A DNA stretch of 46,643 nt from Dehalococcoidia bacterium (GTDB taxonomy: Bacteria; Chloroflexota; Dehalococcoidia; UBA2979). The translations under genes and the position numbers were made by a program. The DNA lies in NCBI GenBank assembly GCA_009379925.1, contig WHSU01000024.1, forward strand, positions 1 to 46,643, written 5' to 3'. The notes under the pieces are model-generated. The model saw only the letters and a list, made by a program, of their open reading frames with translations, ran no database searches and was not told the DNA's origin. Positions 7,303 through 14,941 of the stretch are shown one piece after another (the first letter of the stretch is position 1; every line of letters begins with the position of its first letter).

Positions 7303-7330
7303 GGTGTCATATTGACGTCATATAGGTGTC
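7303..7330. promoter_or_regulatory. 11-bp-phased direct repeats GTCATAT, candidate divergent operator
   Basis: GTCATAT occurs at 7306-7312 and 7317-7323, exactly one helical turn apart, with GGTGTC at 7303-7308 and 7325-7330 as an outer pair and a TGACGTCA palindrome at 7313-7320 in the middle. The patch is AT-rich against GC-rich surroundings and sits between the 47-aa/aminotransferase transcript and the RraA-type gene. A transcription factor site is inferred; its regulator is not in the window. Confidence 0.45.
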
Positions 7331-7390
7331 GAAGTCAAGACATCCGTGGTGAAGGTTTGCCGGATTCCGCGTGGCCATAGGTACGCCTGC

Positions 7391-7396
7391 TAGGAT
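7391..7396 (+). promoter_or_regulatory. -10-like hexamer TAGGAT of the RraA-type gene
   Basis: TAGGAT in the context CCTGCTAGGATGCGGCGG lies 48 nt before the chosen GTG start. No -35 match is visible. Confidence 0.3.
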
Positions 7397-7444
7397 GCGG
7401 CGGCCGCCCTGGCCATCGAGCAGAGGGACGTGGGAGGAGCAAGA

Positions 7445-8152
7445 GTGACCGCGATTGACGACCATCGCCCGACGGCGCCACTGAGCGAGGCCGACGTGGA
7501 TGAGCTCGCGGCGTGGCCGAGCCCGGCCATCGCCAACGCCATCGAGACCTTCGATGTGCGTCCGCGCACCGAGGGCTTCATGGGGCCCGAGGTCATCGGA
7601 CGGTTCCCGGAGTTGCGGCCGATCGTGGGCTATGCGGTCACGGCGAAGATCCGCGCCAGCGTGGCGCCGGCGGACGACCCGGATGCGAAGTCGCGCGCCG
7701 ACTGGCTGCGCCACATCGCCAGCGTCCCAGGCCCGCGCATCGTGGTCATGCAGGACCTCGACCAGCCGCCCGTCGGCTCCTTCTGGGGCGAGGTACAGGC
7801 GAACATCCACCGGGCGATGGGTTGCCTGGGCGTGATCACGGACGGAGGCGTGCGCGACCTCGATGAGGCACGCGCGCTCGGCTTCCAGTTCGTCGCGAAG
7901 GAGGTCCTCGTCTCACACGCCTACGTGCACCTGGTGGAGATCGGCGGGCCGGTCACCGTGGGCGGCCTTGAGGTACACCCGGGCGACCTGATGCACGCCG
8001 ACCAGCACGGCGCGATCCACATCCCCCACGAGATCGCCCGCGAGGTGGCGGCCGCCGCCCAGTCCGTCGAGGACCGCGAGCGACGCATCATCGCGTTTTG
8101 CCAGTCGGCGGAATTCGACCCGGAGAAGCTAGAAGACATCTACGGGCGATAG
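7445..8152 (+). CDS. RraA-family protein (HMG/CHA aldolase-like)
   Basis: The 235-aa protein has the RraA fold motifs: ITDGGVRDL in the middle, where Arg and Asp contribute to the oxyanion and Mg sites of 4-hydroxy-4-methyl-2-oxoglutarate aldolases, and HPGDLMHADQHGAIHIP near the C-terminus. Family members are either class II pyruvate aldolases/oxaloacetate decarboxylases or RNase E regulators. An aldolase-type role is likelier here because RNase E control is enterobacterial and the divergent gene is a catabolic aminotransferase. The GTG at 7445 was chosen because GGAGGAG ends 5 nt before it; a GTG at 7430 lies upstream of that site. The gene converges on the lipoprotein gene. Confidence 0.85.
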   Translation: MTAIDDHRPTAPLSEADVDELAAWPSPAIANAIETFDVRPRTEGFMGPEVIGRFPELRPIVGYAVTAKIRASVAPADDPDAKSRADWLRHIASVPGPRIVVMQDLDQPPVGSFWGEVQANIHRAMGCLGVITDGGVRDLDEARALGFQFVAKEVLVSHAYVHLVEIGGPVTVGGLEVHPGDLMHADQHGAIHIPHEIAREVAAAAQSVEDRERRIIAFCQSAEFDPEKLEDIYGR

Positions 8153-8173
8153 CTGCCAGGCGGGGTCCGGCAG
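8153..8173. terminator. Weak hairpin between convergent genes
   Basis: CTGCC at 8153-8157 pairs with GGCAG at 8169-8173 in the 23-bp gap between the RraA-type and lipoprotein stops. The stem is only 5 bp and has no U tract. Confidence 0.25.
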
Positions 8174-8175
8174 GC

Positions 8176-8703
8176 TCAGCCGCAGTAGCGCAGGTCGACC
8201 ACGACCTCGTCGTCCACCCAGCGCCGCAGCACCTCGCCGGACACGTCACCCCCTTCCACGAACGTGACCGTGGTCGCGGGGCTGCCATCCGAGGTCCGGG
8301 CGGCGGCGAGCGACTCCCCCCATCGGACAGTCCAGCCGGCGCTCGAGGTCTCCCACCGGTCGATGTACGCGGGGGCGCCCGCCAGCGGATTCTCCTCGGG
8401 TGGTGGCAACGACGCGCCGATGCGATCGAGCACCGGGACGAGATCGGCGAACGGGAAAGCGATGTGGATTGCGTCGGTGCTCAGGTGACGGCCGAGCAAT
8501 GCATCGGTCGGGCCACAGTCGAACCGGACGGCGTCGGGCAACGCGGGAGGCTCGCGGCCGGCCTCTGCCAGCACCTCGGTGACATGCTCCACCGCTGCCA
8601 CCGCATCCGCCTCGCCGTGAACGACCCGCAGCAGGTCGCAGCCGGACAGCGCCAGCCCCACCAGCGAGAGTGCGATGAGCCCGAGCGACCGTTGACGCCC
8701 CAC
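8176..8703 (-). CDS. Hypothetical lipoprotein (175 aa)
   Basis: The N-terminus has a basic start (GRQR), a hydrophobic stretch and the lipobox LALSGC, so residue 22 should be the lipidated Cys. The mature part is small, mixed alpha/beta and has three further Cys (FDCGP and the C-terminal YCG among them), possibly forming a disulfide outside the membrane. The family was not recognised. The GTG at 8703 has GGGAGGT 4 nt upstream. It lies 57 bp after the M20 peptidase gene on the same strand and may share its transcript. Confidence 0.7.
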   Translation of the reverse strand: MGRQRSLGLIALSLVGLALSGCDLLRVVHGEADAVAAVEHVTEVLAEAGREPPALPDAVRFDCGPTDALLGRHLSTDAIHIAFPFADLVPVLDRIGASLPPPEENPLAGAPAYIDRWETSSAGWTVRWGESLAAARTSDGSPATTVTFVEGGDVSGEVLRRWVDDEVVVDLRYCG

Positions 8704-8760
8704 GTTGACCTCCCTCGACCAACGTGAGACGACGCGGCCCGACCGCCGGTTCCGGGCGCG

Positions 8761-9903
8761 TCAGCGGGAGAGCCGGCCCGCATTCGCGATCGCGCGTCCG
8801 AGGTAAGGGAGGCCCTTGCGGACGGGCGACGTGCGCATCCACTCGCGGGGGGTGTGCGCCTCGCCGCCCGTGGTCACGCCGATGCAGGTGGCGGGAATGC
8901 CGAGCGACATCGGCAGGTTCGCGTCGGTGCTGCCGAAGCCGAAGTCGGGCTCGCGCAGCCCGCTCTGGCCGCGTGCCTCGAGCACCGCGCCGACCAGCGG
9001 GTCGTCCCGCTCGATCCGTCCTCCGGGGCGGTTGCCGATGCGCCGGATCGAGAAGTCCGCGCCCTCGATGGGCGCGACCGCCTCTCGCATCGCCCGCTTC
9101 GCCCGGCGGTCGAGGCTGGCGAGGGTGGCCGGGGCCTCGGAGCGGATGTCGAGTTCGAAGGCGGCGTAGGGTGCGATCGTGTTGACCGAGCGGCCGCCAT
9201 GCACCACGCCTACGTTCATCGTGGTCTTCGGCGAGATCCCGGTCGCCGGCATCAGCGGCTCCAGGGCGGTGATCGCGCGGGCAAGCGCGGCGATGGCGTT
9301 TGGCCGGCCGTACGCACCGTACGAGTGGCCGCCTGCAGTCGTCACACTGACCTGGTAGCGGAGGCTGGCCACACTACCGACCTGCACTCGGTCGAGCGAC
9401 AGCCCCTCGACGGCGATCACGCGGTCGAACTGGCCCGCGTAGTCCTTGACCAGCCGCCGGATGCCACGCAGGTCGCCGCGCCCCTCTTCGCACACGTTGG
9501 CCGCGAGGATGACATCGCCGATGCCGCGCGGAGGCGCATCGCGGAACACCTCGCCGACCGCCAGCAGGGCCGCCACCGCGACCGAGTTGTCGCCGATGCC
9601 GGGCCCGGTCAGCCGGCCGCGTCCACGCGTGACGCGCACCTCTGTATCCGGGAATACCGTGTCGAGATGCGCGGCGACGAGGGTGCGCGAGGCGCCCTCG
9701 ACGCCACGCCGGACGGCAACCACGTTGGCGATGGGGTCGAGGCGCAGGTCATCCCAGCAACCGATGGCCTCGAAGCGGCCATGCACGTACTTCGCGCGCT
9801 CCTGCTCGCGGTAGGAGGGCGCCGGGATCTCGCAGATGCGCACGGCCTCCGCCAGGACCTGCCGCGTGCGGCGCTCGAGCGCCCGCTCGTACGTCAACGT
9901 CAC
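8761..9903 (-). CDS. M20-family zinc peptidase/deacylase
   Basis: The 380-aa enzyme carries the two-zinc M20 motif set: H79-x-D81 (AAHLDTVF), D105 in GPGIGDN, the E139-E140 pair in NVCEEGRGD, E166, and a C-terminal His in GEAHTPREW. The dimerisation 'lid' domain lies in between. M20 enzymes hydrolyse short peptides, acyl-amino acids or carbamoyl derivatives; the substrate is open. GTG at 9903 is supported by GGAGG five nt upstream. It follows the AGPS-like gene by 28 bp and precedes the lipoprotein gene, so the three probably form one transcript. Confidence 0.9.
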   Translation of the reverse strand: MTLTYERALERRTRQVLAEAVRICEIPAPSYREQERAKYVHGRFEAIGCWDDLRLDPIANVVAVRRGVEGASRTLVAAHLDTVFPDTEVRVTRGRGRLTGPGIGDNSVAVAALLAVGEVFRDAPPRGIGDVILAANVCEEGRGDLRGIRRLVKDYAGQFDRVIAVEGLSLDRVQVGSVASLRYQVSVTTAGGHSYGAYGRPNAIAALARAITALEPLMPATGISPKTTMNVGVVHGGRSVNTIAPYAAFELDIRSEAPATLASLDRRAKRAMREAVAPIEGADFSIRRIGNRPGGRIERDDPLVGAVLEARGQSGLREPDFGFGSTDANLPMSLGIPATCIGVTTGGEAHTPREWMRTSPVRKGLPYLGRAIANAGRLSR

Positions 9904-9931
9904 CAGGTCCTCCGAGGTCTCACGGCGCGCC

Positions 9932-11542
9932 CTACGGGTCGATCAGGACGCCGGGGTTGAGCACGCCGTTCGGGTCAACCGCGAGCTTGGCCGCTCGCAG
10001 CGCGTCGGCGAAGAGGTCGGGCCGTTGCCGGTCGTACCACGGGCGGTGCTGACGCCCGACCGCGTGGTGGTGGGTGATCGTGCCGCCAGCCTTCAGGATC
10101 GCCTCGGAGGCCGCGTGCTTGATGGCCGCCTGGCGCTGCTCGCTGCGACCAGGCCGGTACATCCCCGCGTAGGTGTAGTAGGGCGCCGGCCCGTCCGGGT
10201 AGACGTGCGTGAAGCGGCAGTTGAGGGTGCCGCCGCCGCATACCTCATCCAGCGCCGCCTGCACCTCCGCTCGGACGGTGCGATCGAACTCGGGCCAGCG
10301 GTCCCAGGTGATGGCGGTCTCGAAGGTTCCGCTCACCATGCCGAGGCCTGCCGCGAGACCGGTGGTCTTCGGGATGAAGGTGTCACGCCACGCCCCCACG
10401 GCGCCCTGGCGCCCCGTGGGCTTGCCGTCGCCGTTGTCGACCACGATCTCCTCGTCGGCGATCTCGCCACCCGCCTCGCGGGCCAGGTTGACGGCGGCGC
10501 GGATGAACGGCGCCTGCGGCACCTCCGCCGACTCGAAGCCGACGATCAGCAGCGCGCGCGTGCCGTCCATGCCCGCGCCGTCCCTCGCGAGATCCGGGTC
10601 AAGCAGCCGCAGGTTGGCCGGCCACAGCTTGGCCTGCACGATCTTGCGCGTGCCCTCGTAGCTCGACTCCCAGCTGGGGAATGTGACACCGGCGGTGGCG
10701 CGGAACTTCGGGCGCACCTGGATGCGCATCCACGCCTCGCTGATGATGCCGAGGATGCCCTCGCTGCCGATCACCATGCGGTCGGGACTCGGCCCCGCGC
10801 CGCTACCCGGCAGGCGCCGTGACTCCCACCAGCCGCGCGGTGTCAGCATCCGCGTCGACTCCACGAAGTCATCGATGTGCGTGTGGTTCGTGGCGTAGTG
10901 CCCGCCGGAGCGCGTCGCGATCCAGCCCCCGAGGGTGGAGCCGGTGAACGACTGCGGGAAATGGCGCAACGTGTAGCCGTGCGGCCGCAGCTGGTCCTCC
11001 AGCGCCGGCCCGAAGACGCCCGCCTGGATGCGCGCCGCCCTCGATGTCTCGTCGATCTCCAGCACGCGGTCGAAGCGGTCCATGTCGATAGTGACGATGC
11101 CCGGCCAGCCCTCGGGCGGCGTCACACCCTCCACGACCGAGGAGCCGCCGCCGTACGGGATGGTCGCGTAGCCGGCGTCCGAGGCCCACTCCATGACGGC
11201 TTCCAGTTCCGCCTCGGTGGTGGGGTGGGCGACAACGTCCGGCGGGTTGGGGAACTCGCGGAAGATCGCCTTGCCGCGGTCCGCACCATACGAGTGATAG
11301 GCGCGCTCGTAGGCGTCCGTCGTGCAGAACGACGCCAGCGCGCCCGGCACCTTGACCCGAGGGTCACGCAGCTCGAGGTCGTCGACGCGCGGCAGTCTCG
11401 GCAGCTCCACCGGCTGCCCGAGGCGCTCCGACAGCTCCTTCGCGTGCTGGGTGCGCTGCTCCTCGGTGGGCTGGTCGCGCTCGAAGAGTCCCCACGCCCA
11501 GAAGCTGCGGCGGTCCGTGCGCGGCTGTGCCTGTATGGTCAT
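9932..11542 (-). CDS. FAD-linked oxidase, alkyl-DHAP-synthase-like
   Basis: The 536-aa flavoprotein has the PCMH/VAO FAD-binding fold: IPYGGGSSVVEGV at residues 128-140 is the pyrophosphate loop, with SFTGSTLGGWIATRSGG after it. The C-terminal domain ends with ITHHHAVG and KLAVDPNGVLNPGVL, which closely follow alkyldihydroxyacetonephosphate synthase (AGPS), the enzyme that exchanges the acyl group of acyl-DHAP for a fatty alcohol in ether lipid synthesis. Bacterial relatives also include D-lactate/glycolate-type dehydrogenases, so the ether-lipid role is tentative. GAGGGGG lies 5 nt before the ATG at 11542. The gene leads an operon with the M20 peptidase. Confidence 0.85.
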   Translation of the reverse strand: MTIQAQPRTDRRSFWAWGLFERDQPTEEQRTQHAKELSERLGQPVELPRLPRVDDLELRDPRVKVPGALASFCTTDAYERAYHSYGADRGKAIFREFPNPPDVVAHPTTEAELEAVMEWASDAGYATIPYGGGSSVVEGVTPPEGWPGIVTIDMDRFDRVLEIDETSRAARIQAGVFGPALEDQLRPHGYTLRHFPQSFTGSTLGGWIATRSGGHYATNHTHIDDFVESTRMLTPRGWWESRRLPGSGAGPSPDRMVIGSEGILGIISEAWMRIQVRPKFRATAGVTFPSWESSYEGTRKIVQAKLWPANLRLLDPDLARDGAGMDGTRALLIVGFESAEVPQAPFIRAAVNLAREAGGEIADEEIVVDNGDGKPTGRQGAVGAWRDTFIPKTTGLAAGLGMVSGTFETAITWDRWPEFDRTVRAEVQAALDEVCGGGTLNCRFTHVYPDGPAPYYTYAGMYRPGRSEQRQAAIKHAASEAILKAGGTITHHHAVGRQHRPWYDRQRPDLFADALRAAKLAVDPNGVLNPGVLIDP

Positions 11543-11627
11543 CGCGGCCCCCTCTCGTCGATGCCCGCTCCAGTGGCCGGATGATACACGTCATCGACCC
11601 GCCACCTCGGGCCTCCCGCGCGCCTCG

Positions 11628-11633
11628 TACAAT
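11628..11633 (+). promoter_or_regulatory. -10-like hexamer TACAAT upstream of the quinone oxidoreductase gene
   Basis: TACAAT in the context CTCGTACAATCGGCG lies 23 nt before the GTG at 11657, implying a very short leader. No -35 is seen. A small inverted repeat GATGA-N6-TCATC sits upstream at 11580-11595, midway to the divergent AGPS-like gene. Confidence 0.4.
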
Positions 11634-11656
11634 CGGCGCGCGCGAAGGGAGCCGCC

Positions 11657-12658
11657 GTGCAGGCCATCGTCTGCCGCGAGTGGGGCGACATCGAGACGCT
11701 GAGCCTCGAGGAGGTCGCGCCGCCGGCGCTGATGTCCGGCGGCGTGCGCATCGAGGTGCGCGCGGCGGGTGTGAACTTCGCGGACCTGCTGATCACGCGC
11801 GGCGAGTACCAGGAGAAGCCGCCGTTCCCCTTCTCCCCGGGCATGGAGGCCGCCGGTGTCGTCCTCGATGTAGCGGAGGGCGTGACCCGCGTCCGACCGG
11901 GCGACCGGGTGCTCGCGTTCCTCGACCACGGCGGCTACGCAGAGCAGGCCGTGGCGCGGGAGGTGGACGTGACGCCGCTGCCGGAGACGATGACCCCGCC
12001 GATGGACTTCGCCACCGCCGCCTCGTTCCCGGTGGTCTACGCCACCTCGCACCTTGCGCTCGTGCATCGAGCGCGACTGCAGCCGGGAGAGGTGCTGCTG
12101 GTACACGGCGCCTCGGGCGGTGTCGGGCTGACGGCGGTCGAGGTGGGCCGCGCGCTCGGCGCGACGGTGATCGCGACGGCCAGCAGCGACGAGAAGCTGG
12201 CGGTGGCGCGCGAGCACGGCGCGGACCACCTGGTGAACTACGCCAGCGAGGACATCCGGGAACGCGTACTGGAGCTGACCGGAGGCGTCGATGTGGTCTA
12301 CGACCCGGTGGGCGGCGACGCCTTCACCGCCTCGCTGCGCTGCATCAACCCGGGCGGACGGCTGCTGGTGATTGGCTTCGCCAGCGGGACCGTGCCGCAG
12401 ATCCCGGCGAACCACCTGCTGGTGAAGGACGCCTCGGCGCTGGGCCTCAGCCTCGGGCAGTTGCGGCGGCACCGGCCAGTGGCGGTCGCGGCGGCGATGG
12501 AGGAGCTGCTGCGCTGGTACGCCGAGGGCCGCCTCCACCCGCTGGTCTCGCAGACCTTCCCGCTGGGACGTGCGACCGAGGCGCTGGCGTTGCTCCAGGC
12601 ACGGCGTTCGACCGGCAAGCTCGTCTTGACGGTGGGCGACGAGGGGCGCGACGGATGA
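11657..12658 (+). CDS. Quinone oxidoreductase-type NADPH dehydrogenase (MDR family)
   Basis: The 333-aa protein belongs to the medium-chain dehydrogenase/reductase superfamily, quinone oxidoreductase branch. It has a GroES-like N-terminal domain (VNFADLLITRGEY, FPFSPGMEAAGVV) without the structural or catalytic zinc Cys ligands, and a Rossmann domain with VHGASGGVGLTAVEVG near residues 150-165. It should reduce quinones or activated alkenes, or act as an enoyl reductase, with NADPH. GTG at 11657 has a GGGAG upstream. The stop overlaps the next start as ATGA, so it leads a three-gene operon. Upstream in-frame sequence from 11527 is antisense shadow and was not included. Confidence 0.9.
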   Translation: MQAIVCREWGDIETLSLEEVAPPALMSGGVRIEVRAAGVNFADLLITRGEYQEKPPFPFSPGMEAAGVVLDVAEGVTRVRPGDRVLAFLDHGGYAEQAVAREVDVTPLPETMTPPMDFATAASFPVVYATSHLALVHRARLQPGEVLLVHGASGGVGLTAVEVGRALGATVIATASSDEKLAVAREHGADHLVNYASEDIRERVLELTGGVDVVYDPVGGDAFTASLRCINPGGRLLVIGFASGTVPQIPANHLLVKDASALGLSLGQLRRHRPVAVAAAMEELLRWYAEGRLHPLVSQTFPLGRATEALALLQARRSTGKLVLTVGDEGRDG

Positions 12659-13593
12659 GCCGCGTCGCGATCATCGGCGCCGGGGCCGTCGGCTGCTACT
12701 ACGGCGCGCGGCTCGCCGAGGCGGGGCACGAGGTGCATTTTGTGCTGCGCCGCGAGTACGACGCCGTCGCCGCACGCGGGCTGCACGTGCACAGCAAGGA
12801 CGGCGACTTCCACCTCGCGCGCCCGCTCATCGCGCGGAGCGCCGCCGAGGTCGGCCCGGTGGACTGGGTGCTGTGCGCGCTGAAGGCGACGGCGCTCGAA
12901 GAGGCGCGTGAACTGCTCGCGCCGTGCGTCGGCAGCGGGACGCGGGTCCTGGCGCTGATGAACGGCCTCGGCGTCGAGGAGCGCTTCGCGGACTGGTTCG
13001 GCCCGGCACGCATCTTCGGCGGGCTGGCTTTCACCTGCATCAACCGCGGGGAGCCCGGCCACGTCCACCACCTCGACTATGGCGCCGTCACGCTCGGGCA
13101 CCTCGAGGACGACGCCGCCGAGCTGGATGCGGCGGGGGCGCTCTGGACGGGGGCGCGCGTGGAGACATCGACTGCCCCCTCGTTGCTCGCGGCGCGCTGG
13201 CAGAAGCTGTGCTGGAACATCCCGTTCAACGGACTGGCCGTCACCGCCGGCGGCATCACCACCGACGTGATCCTCGCGTCGCCCGCCCTGCGCGCCGCGA
13301 CCGAAGCGACGATGCGCGAGGTCGTCGCCGCCGGCAACGCCGACCTCGGGGCGCGGGGGCAGCAGGCGCGGCTCGATCCCGACTCCGTCGTCGCGGCGAT
13401 GATGTCGGCCACCGACGCGATGGCCGCATACAGCCCGAGCACGATGATCGACTTCGTCGAGGGGCAGCCGATGGAGGTCGAGGCGATCTTCGGAGAGCCG
13501 TTGCGCCGAGCGCAGGCGCTCGGCGTGCCGGTGCCGCACATCGCGCTGCTCACCGCGCAGATGCGCGCCCTGGATGCTCGCCGTGGCGACTGA
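12655..13593 (+). CDS. 2-dehydropantoate 2-reductase-like protein (ApbA/PanE family), copy 1
   Basis: The 312-aa protein starts with the Rossmann motif VAIIGAGAVGCYYGARL and continues with LCALKATALEEA, the KLCWNIPFNGL segment carrying the catalytic Lys, and MEVEAIFGEPLRRAQ for the substrate Glu. It is of full family length. The canonical reaction reduces ketopantoate with NADPH for CoA synthesis, but the family has many members acting on other 2-keto acids. No panB or panC is adjacent, and a second copy lies at 29537. Its ATGA overlap with the quinone oxidoreductase gene and overlap with the epimerase gene suggest a small-molecule catabolic operon rather than pantothenate synthesis. Confidence 0.85.
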   Translation: MSRVAIIGAGAVGCYYGARLAEAGHEVHFVLRREYDAVAARGLHVHSKDGDFHLARPLIARSAAEVGPVDWVLCALKATALEEARELLAPCVGSGTRVLALMNGLGVEERFADWFGPARIFGGLAFTCINRGEPGHVHHLDYGAVTLGHLEDDAAELDAAGALWTGARVETSTAPSLLAARWQKLCWNIPFNGLAVTAGGITTDVILASPALRAATEATMREVVAAGNADLGARGQQARLDPDSVVAAMMSATDAMAAYSPSTMIDFVEGQPMEVEAIFGEPLRRAQALGVPVPHIALLTAQMRALDARRGD

Positions 13594-14644
13594 CCAGCGG
13601 ATCGTCCGCGTCGAGGCGCGCCCGCTGGACGCCCCGCTGCGCGCACCGTTCGTCATCGCCTCCACCCGCCTCGATGCGATGCGCAACGTCGCGATCCGCA
13701 TCGAACTGGCGGACGGCAGCGTGGGCTGGGGTGAGGCCGCGACGCTCGCGCCGGTGACGGCAGAGGACCAGCCCGCGGCGCTCGCCGCGGACCTCGAAGG
13801 CGCGGACGCGGGGGCGTGGCGCGTTCTGGCGGCGAGGCTGCACCGCTGGCTGCCGGACTCGCCGGAGGTCCGGGCGGGCGTTGAGATGGCGGTGCTCGAT
13901 GCGTTCACGCGTAGCCTCGGCGTGCCACTGTATCGCTTCCTCGGCGGCGCAGGCGACCGCCTGACGACCGACATCACCATCCCCATCTGCGAGCCGGTCG
14001 AGGCGGAGCGGCTGGCCGACCTCTACCGCGGCCGCGGCTTCCGCACCATCAAGACGAAGGTGGGGCTGGACCACGCGGCCGACATCGAGCGGCTCCGCGC
14101 GATCCGGGCCGGGCACCCGGGCTGCGCCCTGGTGCTCGACGCGAACGAGGGCTACACGGCCGAAGGGGCGCTGGCGCTGCTCCGCGAGTTGCGCGCCGCC
14201 GACATCGAGCCCGCGCTCCTCGAGCAGCCGGTGGCCCGTGAGGACTGGGACGGCCTCGGCCGCGTCGCACGCGAGGCGGCGGTGCCCGTGGCAGCGGATG
14301 AGTCGTGCCGGTCGCCCGAGGACGCCCGGCGCATCGCGCGCGACGGGCTGGCGCAGGTCCTGAACATCAAGATCGCTAAGAGCGGGGTCGTCGGGGCGCT
14401 CGCCATCGCCTCGATCGCGCGGGCGGCGGGGCTCGGGCTGATGATCGGGGGGATGGTGGAGACCCGCATCGGCATGGGGTTCGCCGCGCACCTGGCGGCC
14501 GGGCTCGGCGGCTTTGCGTGGGTCGACCTGGACACTCCGCTGCTCCTGGCGGACGACCCGGTGCACGGCGGCTACCGCGCGGAAGGCCCCGTCTACCACC
14601 TCGATGGCGTCGAGGCGGGACACGGGGCGTCGCTGGCCTGGTGA
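13574..14644 (+). CDS. Enolase-superfamily enzyme, probable dipeptide epimerase
   Basis: The 356-aa protein has the muconate-lactonising-enzyme type active site: K160-x-K162, metal ligands D189, E217 and D242, and K266 on the opposite face. A DxD pair (D318, D320) in WVDLDTPLLL is the feature that marks L-Ala-D/L-Glu-type dipeptide epimerases, which bind the substrate amino group there. A cell-wall peptide or other dipeptide is the likely substrate; o-succinylbenzoate synthase and N-acylamino acid racemase are less likely because of the DxD. The start at ATG 13574 overlaps the previous gene by 20 bp; GTG at 13583 is equally possible. The gene ends convergent with dodecin. Confidence 0.85.
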   Translation: MLAVATDQRIVRVEARPLDAPLRAPFVIASTRLDAMRNVAIRIELADGSVGWGEAATLAPVTAEDQPAALAADLEGADAGAWRVLAARLHRWLPDSPEVRAGVEMAVLDAFTRSLGVPLYRFLGGAGDRLTTDITIPICEPVEAERLADLYRGRGFRTIKTKVGLDHAADIERLRAIRAGHPGCALVLDANEGYTAEGALALLRELRAADIEPALLEQPVAREDWDGLGRVAREAAVPVAADESCRSPEDARRIARDGLAQVLNIKIAKSGVVGALAIASIARAAGLGLMIGGMVETRIGMGFAAHLAAGLGGFAWVDLDTPLLLADDPVHGGYRAEGPVYHLDGVEAGHGASLAW

Positions 14645-14651
14645 CGTCACC
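14640..14651. repeat. 12-bp perfect palindrome GGTGACGTCACC over the epimerase stop codon
   Basis: The palindrome includes the TGA stop at 14642-14644 in the 13-bp gap between convergent genes. Its core TGACGTCA recurs at 7313-7320 within a candidate operator. It may simply be a short hairpin helping termination. Confidence 0.3.
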
Positions 14652-14657
14652 GGCGCC

Positions 14658-14897
14658 CTACGAGGGGTCCTCCACACGGAAGCCGATGCCCAGCTTCACC
14701 TGGAACCACCCGACCTTGCTCGCGGCGTCCGCATCCACGGTCCCCCGGATCTCGCGCACCTCGAACCAGTCGAGGTTGCGCACGGTCTGCGCGGTGCGGT
14801 CGAGGGCGCGCGTGATGGCATCCTCGATGGAGGTCGTAGAGGAGCCAACGATCTCCTCGACCTTGTAGACGTGCTCCGTGGGCCTGTCCGTGGTCAC
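14658..14897 (-). CDS. Dodecin-family flavin-binding protein
   Basis: The small protein matches dodecin over its length: VYKVEEIVGSSTTSIEDAI, then RTAQTVRNLDWFEVREIRG and KLGIGFRVED. Dodecins form hollow dodecamers that store riboflavin, FMN or CoA and buffer free flavin. The conserved Trp of the DWFEV segment, which stacks on the isoalloxazine ring, is present. I chose GTG at 14897 (79 aa) because AAGGGA lies about 6 nt upstream; GTG at 14921 (87 aa) has no clear site. It follows the release-factor-like gene by 44 bp on the same strand, so co-transcription is likely. Confidence 0.88.
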   Translation of the reverse strand: MTTDRPTEHVYKVEEIVGSSTTSIEDAITRALDRTAQTVRNLDWFEVREIRGTVDADAASKVGWFQVKLGIGFRVEDPS

Positions 14898-14941
14898 CGT
14901 GATTCCCTTCTGCTGCGACACGCCGACCCGGTAGCACCGGG

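Noticed and set aside
11527..12654. Long plus-strand frame in phase with the ketopantoate reductase, giving a 688-aa fusion
   Set aside because: The extra N-terminal sequence is Arg/Gly/Ala-rich shadow of the quinone oxidoreductase gene; the true start is the ATGA overlap at 12655.
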